Source of the DNA: Chromatiaceae bacterium
GTDB taxonomy: Bacteria > Pseudomonadota > Gammaproteobacteria > Chromatiales > Chromatiaceae
Direction: 5' to 3'
Assembly: GCA_013426805.1 (NCBI GenBank)
Contig: JACDZG010000017.1
Span: 21,462 to 85,461 of the forward strand
DNA: 64,000 nucleotides
The translations under genes were made by a program, and so were the position numbers. The notes below the pieces were generated by a model. It had not been told where the DNA came from and ran no database searches. It was given only the letters and a program-made list of their open reading frames with translations. Shown here in pieces: positions 1 to 10,334 of this stretch; position 1 is the stretch's first letter; each line of letters begins with the position of its first letter.

Positions 1-299
1 ACGGCCCAGGCCGCCAATGCGGGCGTCAGTGAAAGCAGTGGGGCAATGAGAAAGAGCGTCTTGTCGGCCTTCGCCGGCAGCACGATCTCCTTCACCATCA
101 GCTTCAGCGCGTCCGCGATGGGCTGCAGTAGTCCGCGCCACCCCACCCGGTTCGGCCCGATGCGCACTTGCATATAGCCGATCACCTTGCGCTCGGCCAG
201 GGTGTAGTAGGCCACCAGGCCCAGCAGCGGGAGCACGATGGCGATGATCTTCAGCAAGATCTGAATCACCAGCGGCAGCGAATTCCAAAGCTCGATCAT
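1..299 (-). CDS. nuoH: NADH-quinone oxidoreductase subunit H, 5' part only
   Basis: This is the start of the membrane subunit of complex I that helps form the quinone-binding chamber. Translation from the ATG at 299 gives a hydrophobic first helix (about residues 9-31), then [20 protein letters not shown], the highly conserved first cytoplasmic loop of NuoH, and the beginning of a second membrane region. About 99 codons are present; the rest lies beyond the left edge. It starts 13 bases after the nuoG stop, in the usual nuo order, so it is surely cotranscribed. Confidence 0.95.
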   Translation of the reverse strand, partial: MIELWNSLPLVIQILLKIIAIVLPLLGLVAYYTLAERKVIGYMQVRIGPNRVGWRGLLQPIADALKLMVKEIVLPAKADKTLFLIAPLLSLTPALAAWA

Positions 300-312
300 T
301 GGCTCCGACTCC

Positions 313-2688
313 TCAGGCCTTGGTCATGCTGACGGGGGCGAGCTGATCGCCCAGCGACTCACTGCCCGCGACCCCGGCCGGGATTCGCGCGCAGCCCAGG
401 GGAATCCGATCATCGAGCACAACCGGGGCGCGTACCCCGACCTCGCCTTGTCGAACCTCCACGTGATCCTCGCTCGTCAGGCCCAGGGCGGACGCCTGCT
501 CCGGGTGCAGCGAGACACTGAAGGCGCCCATGGCGGGGGTGCGCTGGAGCGCGGGTGACCGGCGGACCAAGCCATCGAGTGCATAGATCGGTACATTGCC
601 GATGCGCATCAGTCCCGCCCCGACCCCGACCGGCGACACCCCACTGAGATCACCCGCCGGAGTATTGTCGGGCTGGACACCCTCACAGCAGGCCGCCAAT
701 TCGGCGCGGACAGCCGCCGTATCGCTGTACTCGAAACCAGGAAGCGCCAGCAGGTTCCCCAGGACGCGCAGCACCTTCCAACCGGGCCGGGCCTCTCCCG
801 GCGGTGCGACCGCGCCCTGGAAACTCTGCCAGACGCCGTCGGCGTTGACATAGGTGCCGGAGGTCTCGGTAAAGGCGCCGATGGGCAGCATCACCTGCGC
901 GACCGCTTCCAGCGCGGGCGAGCGGAAGGCGCTGGCCGCGATCACGCAGTCCGCCTGGCCGAGCGCCGCCATGGCCTGGGCCGGATTGCCCAGATCCAGG
1001 TCCGGCTCCAGCCCCCAGAGGACCAGGGTCGAACAGGGCGCGGCCAGCATCTCAGCGACCGGAAGACCAACCTGACCGGCCGGTCGGGCGCCCGGCCCCA
1101 CCTGCGGCAAGGCTCCGGCCAGCGCGGCGCCGACGCTGTTGGCCGCGGTCGGCAGATAGCCCACCTGGCAACCGCTCGCCGCGCCAATGGCATACGCCAG
1201 CGCCTTCAGCACCGTGAAGTCCGGGTGGGCGGCGGCCAGCGCACCCAGCAGGACAAGACCCTTGCCGTTGGCGCCGGCGGCCTTGAGTGACGCGGCAACC
1301 GCCTGCTGCGTCGGTGTCGGGGCGACGCGGGCGAATCGATCGCGTAGCGGCCCGGTCACCCTGGCGTCCAGCGCGCCGGCGATGCCGATCAAGGCGTCGA
1401 CCATCCCATCGGGATGGACGACCAATTGGGTGGCGGGGTGGGTCAGGTCGAGTCGATAGGGGTTGACCAGGGCCAACTGACCGCCAGCCAGGACCGCCTT
1501 GCGCAGGCGGTGCGCAAGCATCGGCTGCTCCGGGCGGATATCGCTGCCGATCAGCAGGACGCCCTCGCGCGACTGCAGTTCCTCGATTCGCACCCCGAGC
1601 CAGGGCAGCAGCGGATCCGCGCGATCGCCGCGGAAGTCACGCTGACGCAGACGGTGATCGATATTCGGACAGCCCAGCGCGCGCGCGAGCGCCTGCGCCA
1701 GATACATCTCTTCCAAGGTCGCATTGGGCGCAATCAGCCAGCCGGTTCGAGCGGCGTCGGCGGCCTTGAGCCGCTCGGCTATCAGCGTCAGCGCCTCGGT
1801 CCATTCAACCGCGACCCAGGCGCCGTCACGCCGTACCAGCGGGTGCGTCAGCCGGTCCGCCGCGTGCAGTCCCGCATAGCTGAACCGGTCGCGGTCCGAA
1901 ATCCAGGTCTCGTTGACCGCCTCGTTGTCCCTCGGGTGGACGCGCATGACCTGACCGCGGCGAATATGGAGCTGCACATTCGACCCGACCCCGTCGTGCG
2001 GGGCGATGCTGTCCGCTTCGGTCAGTTCCCAGGCACGCGCGGTGAAGCGGTAGGGTTTGGAGGTCAGCGCACCCACCGGACACAGGTCGATAATATTGCC
2101 CGATAACTCGTGGGCAATGGTGTGGGCGACATAGGTCCCGATGCGCATGTGTTCACCGCGCCCGGTCGCTCCCAGTTCACGCACCCCGGCAATCTCGGCC
2201 CCGAAGCGCACGCAGCGGGTGCAGTGAATACACCGGGTCATCTCGGTGGCGATCAGGGGACCGAAATCCTCGTCCATGACGACGCGCTTACCCTCGCTGT
2301 AGCGCGACAGGTCGTCCCCGTAGCCCATGGCGACGTCCTGCAACTCACACTCGCCGCCCTGATCGCAGATCGGACAGTCCAGCGGGTGGTTGATCAGCAG
2401 GAACTCCATGGTCCCCTGTTGGGCCTCGATGGCCTTGGGGGAACGGGTCTGCACCTTCATGCCGGGGCCAACGGGAGTGGCGCAGGCCGGCACCGGCTTG
2501 GGGAACGGACGCCCGCCCTGCTCCGCTTCCACCAGACACATCCGGCAGTTGGCAGCGATGGAGAGCTTCTTGTGATAGCAGAAACGCGGGATCGCGATAC
2601 CCTCACGGTCCGCGACCGCGATGATCATCTCGCCCGGCGCCGCCTCGCAGGCGCGACCGTCGATCTCGATGGTAAGCTTATCCGTCAT
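313..2688 (-). CDS. nuoG: NADH-quinone oxidoreductase subunit G
   Basis: Peripheral-arm iron-sulfur subunit of complex I, passing electrons from NuoF towards NuoI/B. The 791 residues start with a ferredoxin-like [2Fe-2S] domain (Cys37, 48, 51, 69), then the His101-Cys105-Cys108-Cys114 [4Fe-4S] site ([14 protein letters not shown]), then CIHCTRC near 153-159 with a partner Cys in DLCPVGAL. A long molybdopterin-oxidoreductase-like C-terminal domain follows. Length is in the range of proteobacterial NuoG (about 780-910). The ATG at 2688 has a GAGA-type ribosome site. The gap of 191 bases to nuoF upstream is unusually long for this operon, where the other junctions overlap or nearly touch. Confidence 0.96.
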   Translation of the reverse strand: MTDKLTIEIDGRACEAAPGEMIIAVADREGIAIPRFCYHKKLSIAANCRMCLVEAEQGGRPFPKPVPACATPVGPGMKVQTRSPKAIEAQQGTMEFLLINHPLDCPICDQGGECELQDVAMGYGDDLSRYSEGKRVVMDEDFGPLIATEMTRCIHCTRCVRFGAEIAGVRELGATGRGEHMRIGTYVAHTIAHELSGNIIDLCPVGALTSKPYRFTARAWELTEADSIAPHDGVGSNVQLHIRRGQVMRVHPRDNEAVNETWISDRDRFSYAGLHAADRLTHPLVRRDGAWVAVEWTEALTLIAERLKAADAARTGWLIAPNATLEEMYLAQALARALGCPNIDHRLRQRDFRGDRADPLLPWLGVRIEELQSREGVLLIGSDIRPEQPMLAHRLRKAVLAGGQLALVNPYRLDLTHPATQLVVHPDGMVDALIGIAGALDARVTGPLRDRFARVAPTPTQQAVAASLKAAGANGKGLVLLGALAAAHPDFTVLKALAYAIGAASGCQVGYLPTAANSVGAALAGALPQVGPGARPAGQVGLPVAEMLAAPCSTLVLWGLEPDLDLGNPAQAMAALGQADCVIAASAFRSPALEAVAQVMLPIGAFTETSGTYVNADGVWQSFQGAVAPPGEARPGWKVLRVLGNLLALPGFEYSDTAAVRAELAACCEGVQPDNTPAGDLSGVSPVGVGAGLMRIGNVPIYALDGLVRRSPALQRTPAMGAFSVSLHPEQASALGLTSEDHVEVRQGEVGVRAPVVLDDRIPLGCARIPAGVAGSESLGDQLAPVSMTKA

Positions 2689-2879
2689 TCCGGTCTCTCA
2701 GTCGGCGCCGCACGCCGGGTCACGCGAACCCGCGCCCCAATGCGGCACAACTCCGAAGGGTATGGGGTGTTCCGCAACCGTGCCGGACCACCCCGCGTTT
2801 CTTCACCACTCGCCGGCGCACTGCCCGCCAGCCTCAGGACCCGGCCAGGAACCGGGATTGCTACCGCGATGCGGAACGA

Positions 2880-4163
2880 TCAGGCCGCCTGACTGACTCC
2901 GTGCTCGATCAGGTGCGCGAACTCGGCCCGATAATGCTTGAGGAAACTCTGCACCGGCATCGCCGCGGCGTCTCCCAATGCACAGATGGTGCGCCCGCCG
3001 ATACGGCCGGCGACACTCTCGAGCAGGTCCAAGTCCGGTGCGCGACCCTGACCGGCGGCAATGCGCCCTACCACCCGCGCCAGCCAGCCCGTACCCTCCC
3101 GACAGGGGGTACACTGACCACAGGACTCGTGCATGTAAAAGTTGGACAGGTTTGCCAGGACCTTCACCATGCAGGTGCCCTCGGCGATCACGATCACCGC
3201 CCCCGAGCCCAGCATTGAACCCGCCTTGGCGACGCTGTCGTAGTCCATATCGGTCTGCATCATGATCTCACCCGGCACCACCGGCACCGAGGAGCCGCCC
3301 GGGATCACCGCCTTGAGCCCTTTCCCGTCCTTGACCCCGCCGGCCATCGCCAGCAGGTCCCGGAACGGTGTGCCGAGCGGCACCTCGACATTGCACGGGT
3401 TGTTCACATGCCCGGTGATGGAGAAGAGCTTGAGCCCGCCATTGTTGGGCCGTCCCTGCTCCAGGAACCATTTGCCGCCCTTCTCCAGGATCACCGGCAC
3501 CGAGGCCAGTGATTCGGTATTGTTGATCGTCGTCGGACAGCCGTAGAGACCGGCCTGGGCCGGGAATGGCGGCTTATAGCGCGGCTGCCCTTTCTTGCCT
3601 TCGAGCGATTCCAGCAGCGCCGTCTCCTCGCCGCAGATGTAAGCTCCCGCGCCAAGATGGGTGTACAGATCGAAGTCCACCCCGGAGCCCAGGATATCGC
3701 GACCGATCAACCCGGCGGCATAGGCCTCCTGCAGTGCGCCCTCGAAGCGCTCGATGGGTTCGTAGAACTCACCGCGGATATAGTTGTAGCCGACCGTTGC
3801 GCCGATGCAATAGCCGGCGATCGCCATTCCTTCGATCAACTGGTGGGGGTTGTAACGCAGGATGTCCCGGTCTTTGCAGGTGCCGGGTTCGCCCTCGTCG
3901 GAATTACAGACGATGTATTTCTGACCCGGCGCGCTGCGCGGCATGAAACTCCATTTCAGCCCGGTCGGGAAGCCGGCGCCGCCGCGACCGCGCAGGTTCG
4001 ACAGCTTGAGTTCCTCGATCAGGGTCGCCGGGTCCAGCTTCTCACGCAGGATGCGCTCCCATTGCACATAGCCGCCCAGACTGCGATAGGCCCCCAGGGT
4101 AAAGCGGTCAGCCGCAGGCAGATGCATCGTACGGAAGCAAACTGTATTCTGTTGTGCCGCCAT
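2880..4163 (-). CDS. nuoF: NADH-quinone oxidoreductase subunit F (NADH-binding)
   Basis: Flavoprotein subunit that binds NADH and FMN and hands electrons to the iron-sulfur chain. The 427-residue product has the glycine-rich [13 protein letters not shown] nucleotide-binding stretch near residue 60, the FMN/NADH segment containing [12 protein letters not shown] and the TTINNTES motif, and the [4Fe-4S] ligands [12 protein letters not shown] in the C-terminal third. Full length for the family. The ATG at 4163 lies 5 bases past the nuoE stop, so translation is probably coupled. Confidence 0.97.
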   Translation of the reverse strand: MAAQQNTVCFRTMHLPAADRFTLGAYRSLGGYVQWERILREKLDPATLIEELKLSNLRGRGGAGFPTGLKWSFMPRSAPGQKYIVCNSDEGEPGTCKDRDILRYNPHQLIEGMAIAGYCIGATVGYNYIRGEFYEPIERFEGALQEAYAAGLIGRDILGSGVDFDLYTHLGAGAYICGEETALLESLEGKKGQPRYKPPFPAQAGLYGCPTTINNTESLASVPVILEKGGKWFLEQGRPNNGGLKLFSITGHVNNPCNVEVPLGTPFRDLLAMAGGVKDGKGLKAVIPGGSSVPVVPGEIMMQTDMDYDSVAKAGSMLGSGAVIVIAEGTCMVKVLANLSNFYMHESCGQCTPCREGTGWLARVVGRIAAGQGRAPDLDLLESVAGRIGGRTICALGDAAAMPVQSFLKHYRAEFAHLIEHGVSQAA

Positions 4164-4168
4164 GATGG

Positions 4169-4696
4169 TTACTCGAGCCCCTCGATCAACAGGTCCAAGG
4201 CAGCCGGCGTCAGGCGCTCATGGTGGGTCTTGCCGATCAGCACCGCCGGTGCGTCCCGGCAGGCTCCCAGGCACTCCGCTTCCTTGAACGTGAAACGGCC
4301 GTCAGCGGTGGTTTGGCCCGGCTTGACCTGATACTTGTGCTCGATGTGATGAATCAATTCCTCGGAGCCGTTGAGCATGCAGGAAACGCTGTTGCAGACA
4401 CAGACTTTGTGCTTCGCGGTCGGCGTCTGATCATACATGCTATAGAAGGTCGCGACCTCATAGACGGCGACCTCCGGCATATCCAGGTAAACGGCCACAG
4501 CGTCCATCAGTTCGCGCGTCAACCAACCGTCATTCGCCTCCTGGACGAGCGTCAGGGCCGGCATCACAGCGGATTGTTTCCACTCCGGCGGGTATTTGGC
4601 GATATGGGTGTCGATCGCGGCACGGATCTCGGCCGTGAACAGGGTCGACTTGTCCCGATCGTGAATCACACCTAAGGGGGCATTGCGGAAACTCAT
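4169..4696 (-). CDS. nuoE: NADH-quinone oxidoreductase subunit E
   Basis: 24-kDa-type subunit with a thioredoxin-fold [2Fe-2S] cluster, partner of NuoF. The 175 residues carry the cluster ligands in [12 protein letters not shown] and [10 protein letters not shown], with the helical N-terminal region containing YMDM-like [15 protein letters not shown]. Its ATG shares one base with the nuoD stop (ATGA junction), evidence for translational coupling in the nuo operon. Confidence 0.96.
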   Translation of the reverse strand: MSFRNAPLGVIHDRDKSTLFTAEIRAAIDTHIAKYPPEWKQSAVMPALTLVQEANDGWLTRELMDAVAVYLDMPEVAVYEVATFYSMYDQTPTAKHKVCVCNSVSCMLNGSEELIHHIEHKYQVKPGQTTADGRFTFKEAECLGACRDAPAVLIGKTHHERLTPAALDLLIEGLE

Positions 4697-5955
4697 CAGC
4701 GGTCGATCTCCCCGAACACGATATCCAGCGACCCGATCAGGGCCACCACGTCCGCCAGCATATGGCCCCTGGCCATCTCGTCCATCGCGGCCAAATGGGG
4801 GAAGCCGGGGGCCCGAACCTTGAGACGATAGGGCTTGTTGGCACCGTCGGAGATGATGTAGCAGCCAAATTCACCCTTCGGCGCTTCCACCGCGGCATAC
4901 ACCTCGCCGGGCGGGGTGCAGTAGCCCTCGGTAAACAATTTGAAGTGGTGGATCAGGGCTTCCATGTCTTCTTTCATGGCCTCACGGCTCGGCGGCATGA
5001 TCTTATGATCATCCACCGCGACCGGCCCAGGGTGGGTGCGCAACCAATCCACGCATTGACGGACGATGCGGTTGGATTGGCGCATCTCCTCGACGCGGAC
5101 CAGGTAGCGGTCATAGCTGTCGCCATTGACCCCGACCGGGATATCGAAATCCATCAGCGCATAGGCGGCATAGGGCTGCTTCTTGCGCAGATCCCACTCC
5201 ACGCCGGAACCGCGCAACATCGGGCCGGTGAAGCCCAGTTGCAGCGCCCGCTCCGGAGCAACCACGCCGATCCCGACCGTGCGCTGCTTCCAGATACGAT
5301 TGTCGGTGAGCAGGGTCTCGTATTCGTCCACACAGGCCGGGAAGCGGTTGGTGAAGTCCTCGATGAAGTCCAGCAGCGAACCATGGCGCGCGTCGTTGCG
5401 CTGGGCCTGATGCTTGCCGCTGTGCCACTTGGTGCCGCCCGCCTGGTATTGCGGCATCAGCCCCGGCAGGTCCCGATAGACCCCGCCGGGGCGGTAGTAG
5501 GTGGCATGCATGCGCGCCCCGGAGACCGCCTCGTAGCAGTCCATCAGGTCTTCACGCTCGCGGAAGCAGTACAGAAAGACGGACATGGCGCCGATGTCAA
5601 GACCATGGGCACCGAGCCACATCAAATGGTTCAGGATGCGGGTGATCTCATCGTACATGGTGCGGATGTACTGGGCGCGCTCCGGAACCTCGACACCGAG
5701 CAGTTTCTCGATGGCCCGCACGTACCCATGTTCATTACACATCATGGACACATAGTCCAGACGATCCATGTAGCCGATGCTTTGGTTATAGGGTTTGGTC
5801 TCGGCCAGCTTTTCAGTTCCCCGGTGCAGCAGGCCGACGTGGGGGTCGGCGCGCTCGATCACCTCACCGTCCAATTCGAGCACCAGCCGCAGCACACCAT
5901 GAGCCGCCGGGTGCTGCGGACCGAAGTTCAGCGTGTAATTGCGTATTTCAGGCAT
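4696..5955 (-). CDS. nuoD: NADH-quinone oxidoreductase subunit D
   Basis: 49-kDa-type subunit forming the quinone site with NuoB. The chosen start at 5955 gives a 419-residue product beginning [20 protein letters not shown], the classic NuoD N-terminus; the longer reading frame to 6003 adds a basic, unconserved tail that lies inside nuoC and was rejected. [12 protein letters not shown] and the C-terminal [20 protein letters not shown] are family signatures. The ATG overlaps the nuoC stop by 8 bases. Confidence 0.96.
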   Translation of the reverse strand: MPEIRNYTLNFGPQHPAAHGVLRLVLELDGEVIERADPHVGLLHRGTEKLAETKPYNQSIGYMDRLDYVSMMCNEHGYVRAIEKLLGVEVPERAQYIRTMYDEITRILNHLMWLGAHGLDIGAMSVFLYCFREREDLMDCYEAVSGARMHATYYRPGGVYRDLPGLMPQYQAGGTKWHSGKHQAQRNDARHGSLLDFIEDFTNRFPACVDEYETLLTDNRIWKQRTVGIGVVAPERALQLGFTGPMLRGSGVEWDLRKKQPYAAYALMDFDIPVGVNGDSYDRYLVRVEEMRQSNRIVRQCVDWLRTHPGPVAVDDHKIMPPSREAMKEDMEALIHHFKLFTEGYCTPPGEVYAAVEAPKGEFGCYIISDGANKPYRLKVRAPGFPHLAAMDEMARGHMLADVVALIGSLDIVFGEIDR

Positions 5956-6661
5956 TGCCCACCCCCGGCGCCGGCGTGTGCGCGGCGTAACGGCTATCCT
6001 CACGAATCACTTTGGGCACCAGCACACGCGGTTCGATCTGCACCGGCTCGTAGACCACGCGGCCCTGGACCGGGTCATAGCGCATCTCCACCTGACCGGA
6101 AATGGGAAAGTCCTTGCGGAAGGGATGTCCGATGAAGCCGTAGTCAGTGAGAATCCGGCGCAGATCCGGATGGCCGCGAAAGAGGATACCAAAGAGATCG
6201 AACGCCTCGCGCTCGAACCAGTTCGCCGACGCCCACACCGGCAGGACGGAATCCACCACGGGCGCGCTGCCGCCCGCGTAGACCCGCAGCCGCAGCCGCC
6301 GGTTATGCACCAGGGACAGCAGGTGGTAGACCACCGCGAAGCGTTGCGGGTCGTCGACCGCCAGATCGAGATCGCGATCGACCCCGCGCCCGAAGCCCGT
6401 GCTCGACGCCTCCACGGTCTCCCACTCGGCCTGACCGTAGGCCGCATAGTCGACCCCGCAGACATCGATCAACTGCTCGAACCGGAAGTCCGCGTGATCA
6501 TGCAGGATCCGGCAGACCGGAAGCAAGTGTCCGACCGGGACGACCAAAGTCACCTCGCCATGCGCGATCAGGGTCTCGCACGCATGGTCGGCCAAGTGCT
6601 CGGCCAGAGCCGTCGCCAAGGCGCCGCATCTGCCGTTACGGATCGATGTATCTGTTGCCAT
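5948..6661 (-). CDS. nuoC: NADH-quinone oxidoreductase subunit C
   Basis: 30-kDa-type connecting subunit of the peripheral arm. I start it at the ATG at 6661 (237 residues); the reading frame stays open to 6859 but that extension is antisense-like text overlapping nuoB. The family signature [19 protein letters not shown] is followed by the [19 protein letters not shown] block. Separate from nuoD (not the fused NuoCD of enterics). It begins 25 bases past the nuoB stop. Confidence 0.95.
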   Translation of the reverse strand: MATDTSIRNGRCGALATALAEHLADHACETLIAHGEVTLVVPVGHLLPVCRILHDHADFRFEQLIDVCGVDYAAYGQAEWETVEASSTGFGRGVDRDLDLAVDDPQRFAVVYHLLSLVHNRRLRLRVYAGGSAPVVDSVLPVWASANWFEREAFDLFGILFRGHPDLRRILTDYGFIGHPFRKDFPISGQVEMRYDPVQGRVVYEPVQIEPRVLVPKVIREDSRYAAHTPAPGVGNA

Positions 6662-6686
6662 GGGTCCTCGGTACGAGCGGACGGGC

Positions 6687-7163
6687 TCAGCGGGCGATGG
6701 TACTGGTACGGCGTATCTTGTTCTGGAGTTGGAGGATGCCGTACAACAGGGCCTCGGCGGTCGGCGGACAACCGGGAACGTAGACATCCACCGGCACGAT
6801 GCGGTCGCAACCCCGCACCACCGCGTACGAGTAATGATAATACCCACCGCCATTGGCACAGGAACCCATGGAAATCACCCACCGCGGCTCCGCCATTTGG
6901 TCATAGACCTTGCGCAAGGCCGGGGCCATCTTGTTGACCAGGGTGCCGGCGACGATCATCACGTCGGATTGGCGCGGACTTGGCCGGAAGACGATGCCGA
7001 AGCGGTCCAGATCGTAGCGCGACGCGCCGGCGTGCATCATCTCGACCGCACAGCAGGCCAGCCCGAAGGTCATCGGCCACATCGAGCCGGTGCGCGCCCA
7101 GTTGATCAGTTGGTCGGCCGTCGTGGTGACGAAGCCTTTTTCGAGAACGCCCTCTATTCCCAT
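6687..7163 (-). CDS. nuoB: NADH-quinone oxidoreductase subunit B
   Basis: PSST-type subunit binding cluster N2, the last iron-sulfur centre before quinone. The 158-residue product begins [14 protein letters not shown] at 7163; an upstream in-frame ATG at 7235 was rejected because it lies in nuoA and adds unconserved residues. Cluster ligands are in [27 protein letters not shown] and [12 protein letters not shown]. Its start overlaps the nuoA stop by 10 bases. Confidence 0.96.
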   Translation of the reverse strand: MGIEGVLEKGFVTTTADQLINWARTGSMWPMTFGLACCAVEMMHAGASRYDLDRFGIVFRPSPRQSDVMIVAGTLVNKMAPALRKVYDQMAEPRWVISMGSCANGGGYYHYSYAVVRGCDRIVPVDVYVPGCPPTAEALLYGILQLQNKIRRTSTIAR

Positions 7164-7516
7164 TCCAGCGCCCCCCTTTTCCACTCGTAGACGAAGCCAA
7201 CGACCAGAATCGCCAGGAAGATGACCATCTCCCACAATCCGTAGACCCCAAGATCGCCCAGCACGATCGCCCAGGGGAAAAGGAACGCGATCTCCAGGTC
7301 GAACAGAATAAAGAGGATGGCGACCAGGTAGTAGCGCACGTCGAATTTCATGCGCGCGCTTTCAAAAGCCGCGAAGCCGCACTCGTAGGGCGAGTCCTTC
7401 TCGGCGTATGGGCGACGCGGACCGAGCACGACGCCAGCCAGCATCGCCCCGGCACCCACGAGCGCGGCGACGATGATGAAGATCAGGATGGGAAGATAGT
7501 TATCGAGCACTGTCAC
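7154..7516 (-). CDS. nuoA: NADH-quinone oxidoreductase subunit A
   Basis: Small three-helix membrane subunit of complex I and first gene of the nuo operon. The 120 residues have hydrophobic stretches near 8-30, 64-84 and 92-112, and the conserved loop [20 protein letters not shown]. The start is GTG either at 7516 or at 7510 (third codon). The second has a better-placed GGAG sequence 5 bases upstream, so the protein may be two residues shorter. Confidence 0.95.
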   Translation of the reverse strand: MTVLDNYLPILIFIIVAALVGAGAMLAGVVLGPRRPYAEKDSPYECGFAAFESARMKFDVRYYLVAILFILFDLEIAFLFPWAIVLGDLGVYGLWEMVIFLAILVVGFVYEWKRGALEWE

Positions 7517-7565
7517 TCCGCACCGTGGTTGTTATGTTTTCGGGGTTCACGGTTCTGTCTGGCGA

Positions 7566-7594
7566 GTCTAATGTGCGATTGCGCACTAAGTCAA
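7566..7594 (-). promoter_or_regulatory. Probable sigma-70 promoter of the nuo operon with an embedded palindrome
   Basis: On the minus strand TTGACT (7594-7589) is separated by exactly 17 bases from TTAGAC (7571-7566), about 50 bases upstream of nuoA. The spacer holds a GTGCG-CAAT-CGCAC inverted repeat, the position expected of a repressor or activator site. The -10 box is only a partial match, so strength is uncertain; the regulator is unknown. Confidence 0.5.
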
Positions 7595-7642
7595 CAGTAA
7601 CTGCACGGGATACGAATTGCCATTCAACTGATTAGAAAACCG

Positions 7643-7676
7643 AAAAAAAACGGCAGGCCACTCGCGTGACATGCCG
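7643..7676 (-). terminator. Rho-independent terminator after tRNA-Leu
   Basis: Read on the minus strand, arms at 7676-7672 and 7655-7651 extend through one mismatch into a GTCAC/GTGGC stem closed by a GCGA loop, followed by eight T. It separates the tpiA-secG-tRNA-Leu unit from the nuo promoter. Confidence 0.8.
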
Positions 7677-7685
7677 TTAGGTTGA

Positions 7686-7770
7686 TGGTGCCGACGGCCA
7701 GACTCGAACTGGCACGGCTTACGCCACTACCCCCTCAAGATAGCGTGTCTACCAATTTCACCACGTCGGC
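7686..7770 (-). tRNA. tRNA-Leu (anticodon GAG)
   Basis: Minus-strand sequence of 85 bases folds as a class II tRNA: acceptor GCCGACG pairs with CGTCGGC, the D-arm contains GGTAGACAC, the anticodon loop TTGAGGG gives GAG, a long variable arm follows, then GTTCGAGTC and encoded CCA (7688-7686). It lies between secG and nuoA, a frequent gammaproteobacterial arrangement. Confidence 0.96.
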
Positions 7771-7799
7771 TAAAAACTGTTCCCCTCAGGTCTGTCATA

Positions 7800-8405
7800 T
7801 CACTTTGTCGGAGGCGCATCCGGGTCACCGACCGGGACCGCGGGCGCCGCGTCCGGAGTCGCTTCCACTTTCGGCGCCGGCACCATCGGCACGTCCCCCG
7901 ACGGCCGTGCCTCGATCGGCAAGGGCGACTGTGCAGGCGGCGCGACCGCCTCCGGCACCTTGATCAGAGGAACATCGGCGACCGGCACCGCTGTTACCGG
8001 TGCAATGCTACCCGGAATTGCCGGGACATCGGAACCATCCGATGCCGGAGCGACGCCGGGGACGACCGGAACCTCCGACGGCTTGGGCGTTGGCTTTTCG
8101 ACCGGAATCGGGACAGGCGCCTCAGCAGAGACCACAGTCCCATCGACCGACTCCATCAACCCTGCCGGCTTCCCGCCCTTAGCCGCATAATACGCCAATG
8201 CCATGCTGGTTAGGAAGAAGAGAGCCGCAATAATCGCCGTCGCACGCGACAGGAACGAACCCGAGCCGCGCGCGCCGAAGACAGTCGCCGAGGCCCCGGC
8301 CCCGAAGGCCGCGCCGGCATCGGCGCCGCGCCCGTGCTGAATCAGTACCAGACCGATCAGGCCGAGCGACAGAAACACTTGAACGACGGTCAGGATGGTC
8401 TGCAT
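7800..8405 (-). CDS. secG: Preprotein translocase subunit SecG, long C-terminal tail
   Basis: Accessory membrane subunit of the SecYEG channel. From the ATG at 8405 the 201-residue product begins MQTILTVVQVFLSLGLIGLV (first membrane helix). It then has the SecG motif LIQHGRGADAGAAFGAGAS and the FLSRATAIIAALFFLTSMAL second helix. Residues from about 85 on are a Pro/Val/Ala-rich low-complexity tail almost as long as the rest of the protein. Typical SecG is about 75-130 residues, so this tail is long. An in-frame ATG at 8438 was rejected as too far from the first helix. Confidence 0.93.
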   Translation of the reverse strand: MQTILTVVQVFLSLGLIGLVLIQHGRGADAGAAFGAGASATVFGARGSGSFLSRATAIIAALFFLTSMALAYYAAKGGKPAGLMESVDGTVVSAEAPVPIPVEKPTPKPSEVPVVPGVAPASDGSDVPAIPGSIAPVTAVPVADVPLIKVPEAVAPPAQSPLPIEARPSGDVPMVPAPKVEATPDAAPAVPVGDPDAPPTK

Positions 8406-8482
8406 AACATCGGGGCTCGGAAATAATCCTGTTGGCAACGATCTGACCGGCGTCGCAAAACGACCGGTCAGAGCGCCGCGTG

Positions 8483-9247
8483 CTACTGCGCCGCGGTATC
8501 GCCCGCCGCGGCGATCGCCAGGAAATCCGCGGCGACCAGCGCGGCGCCGCCGATCAGACCACCGTCGATATCCGGCTGGGACAGCAACTCCAGGGCATTG
8601 CTGGCCTTCATGCTGCCGCCGTAAAGAATGCGCGTCTTGGCCGCGATCGGCGCGCTATGACCGGCCAGCCGGTTGCGGATGAAGGCGTGGACCTCCTGAG
8701 CCTGGGTGGGCGTTGCCGTCTTCCCGGTGCCGATCGCCCACACGGGCTCGTAAGCCACTTCGAGGACGTCGAAGGCGCCGATGCCGCTGATCTGGATGAT
8801 CGCGTCGATCTGGCCGCCAACCACCTTTTCCATGTCGCCGCGCTCACGCTCTTCCAAGGTCTCGCCCACACACAGGATCGCCGTCAGGCCCGCCGCGTGC
8901 GCCGCGGCCAGTTTCTTGGCGATCAGCGCATCGTCCTCGCCGTACATCGCCCGCCGCTCGGAGTGGCCGACGATGACATATTTGCAGCCGAACTCGGCCA
9001 GCATAGCGCCGGCGACCTCGCCGGTGAAGGCCCCGCTCGCCTCGGTACTGAGGTTCTGCGCACCCAGACGAACGCTGCTGCCGGCCAGCGCCTGTGCGGC
9101 CATCTGCAGGAATGGATAGGGCGGACAAACCGCCACTTCGCTACGCTGAATGGCACCCACGCCAGCGACGACATCGGCCAACAGCCGCTCGACGCTGGCC
9201 TTGGTCCCGTTCATCTTCCAGTTACCGGCAATCAGTGGCTGGCGCAT
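8483..9247 (-). CDS. tpiA: Triose-phosphate isomerase
   Basis: Interconverts dihydroxyacetone phosphate and glyceraldehyde 3-phosphate in glycolysis and the Calvin cycle. The 254-residue product starts MRQPLIAGNWKMNG (substrate-binding Asn-Lys), has VIVGHSERR (catalytic His), the active-site YEPVWAIGTGKTATP with catalytic Glu and loop 6, and LYGGSMK near the phosphate site. Two adjacent ATGs (9250 and 9247) are possible; the second fits GGGAG spacing and family N-termini better. Divergent from smpB. Confidence 0.97.
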   Translation of the reverse strand: MRQPLIAGNWKMNGTKASVERLLADVVAGVGAIQRSEVAVCPPYPFLQMAAQALAGSSVRLGAQNLSTEASGAFTGEVAGAMLAEFGCKYVIVGHSERRAMYGEDDALIAKKLAAAHAAGLTAILCVGETLEERERGDMEKVVGGQIDAIIQISGIGAFDVLEVAYEPVWAIGTGKTATPTQAQEVHAFIRNRLAGHSAPIAAKTRILYGGSMKASNALELLSQPDIDGGLIGGAALVAADFLAIAAAGDTAAQ

Positions 9248-9330
9248 CATGAATCTCCCAAAAATAGAGCCCGGCAATCTATCCGGATTAGACGTGGAAA
9301 TCAACCGAAACCTTGCCGTAAACTGCGCGC

Positions 9331-9807
9331 ATGAGCAAGGGCAAAAAAAAAACCGACGGCAGCTCCACCATCGCACTCAATCGGAAGGCGGGGCATGACT
9401 ATCACATCGAGCAGCGCATCGAGGCCGGTCTGGCCCTCGAAGGCTGGGAGGTCAAGAGCCTGCGCGCGGGGCGCCTGCAAATCAAGGAGGCCTACGTCAA
9501 AATCCTCCACGCCGAGGCCTTTTTGATCGGCTCCCACATCTCGCCGCTGCCGACCGCGTCCACCCACATCAGCCCCGACCCGACCCGCACCCGCAAACTG
9601 CTGCTCAAGCGCTCCGAACTCAACCGCCTGATCGGTCAGACCGAGCGCGCCGGCTACACCCTGGTGCCGACCGCCATGTACTGGAAGCGCGGCCGGGCTA
9701 AGCTGGAGATCGGACTCGCCAAAGGCAAGAAGCTGCACGACAAACGCGCCAGCGAGAAGGACAAGGACTGGCAGCGCGAGAAGGAGCGGCTGTTCAAGTC
9801 CGGCTGA
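9331..9807 (+). CDS. smpB: SsrA-binding protein SmpB
   Basis: Binds tmRNA and places it in the stalled ribosome for trans-translation. The 158 residues contain [41 protein letters not shown] and the lysine-rich C-terminal tail ([18 protein letters not shown]) that enters the mRNA channel. Full length. It stands immediately upstream of its RNA partner ssrA. Confidence 0.97.
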   Translation: MSKGKKKTDGSSTIALNRKAGHDYHIEQRIEAGLALEGWEVKSLRAGRLQIKEAYVKILHAEAFLIGSHISPLPTASTHISPDPTRTRKLLLKRSELNRLIGQTERAGYTLVPTAMYWKRGRAKLEIGLAKGKKLHDKRASEKDKDWQREKERLFKSG

Positions 9808-9896
9808 GGCCGGTTGCCGACGAGGATAGACCAGGCGGGACCTGGGTGAAACCCCTACCAAACAGTCCGGTGCGCGAAAAAGTCACGCCGACGGAC

Positions 9897-9925
9897 TTGC
9901 CGAAGCGCCCCCGAGCCCCTATAGT
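9897..9925 (+). promoter_or_regulatory. Probable sigma-70 promoter of ssrA
   Basis: TTGCCG and TATAGT are spaced by 17 bases, with the -10 box ending about 15 bases before the mature 5' end of the tmRNA. This is inferred from sequence match and position only. Confidence 0.6.
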
Positions 9926-9940
9926 CGGAGGTAACACTTA

Positions 9941-10296
9941 GGGGGCGACTTGGTTTCGACGTGGGTCGCGAAACTCGAGGTGCATGCCGAGGTGCGGGTA
10001 CCTCGTAAAACCGTCCGCAAATTCTAGTTGCCAACGACGACAACTACGCTCTCGCTGCTTAATCCCAGCGGGCCTCTGGCCAGTACTTGCCTGTGGGTGC
10101 TGGGTTCCAGGGGTAACAACACATAGGATCGCGGCGACGGGAGTCCGGACCTGAGCTGCTAAAACCTAACGGAATCGCCGACCGTGCGTCCTGCCTTTCG
10201 GGCGCGGGAAGGTTAAAAATAATAGAAAGGATAAGCATGTAGTATCCAACGGCAGAGGGCTTGCGGACGCGGGTTCGATTCCCGCCGCCTCCACCA
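9941..10296 (+). ncRNA. ssrA: Transfer-messenger RNA (tmRNA)
   Basis: One-piece tmRNA of about 356 bases. The 5' end GGGGGCGACTTGG pairs with the 3' CGCCTCC before ACCA, making the tRNA-like acceptor, and GGTTCGATTC near the 3' end is the T-arm. The tag reading frame starts at GCC 10030 and encodes ANDDNYALAA followed by TAA at 10060-10062; the ending is the usual proteolysis signal. CCA is encoded at 10294-10296. tmRNA 3' ends are frequent integrase targets, and accessory DNA does begin just downstream. Confidence 0.96.
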
Positions 10297-10303
10297 AGCA
10301 CAG

Positions 10304-10334
10304 AACCCCAACCGGTCTCGGTTGGGGTTTTTTT
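10304..10334 (+). terminator. Rho-independent terminator of ssrA
   Basis: AACCCCAACCG and its perfect complement (10319-10329) close a GTCT loop, followed by seven T. Confidence 0.9.

Noticed and set aside
4762..6135. 457-codon plus-strand frame opposite nuoD
   Set aside because: Shadow of nuoD; no family features.
10271..10296. Second copy of the tmRNA 3' end (attR) to mark the island boundary
   Set aside because: I found no second copy of the T-arm/acceptor sequence by eye in the window; the boundary stays undefined.
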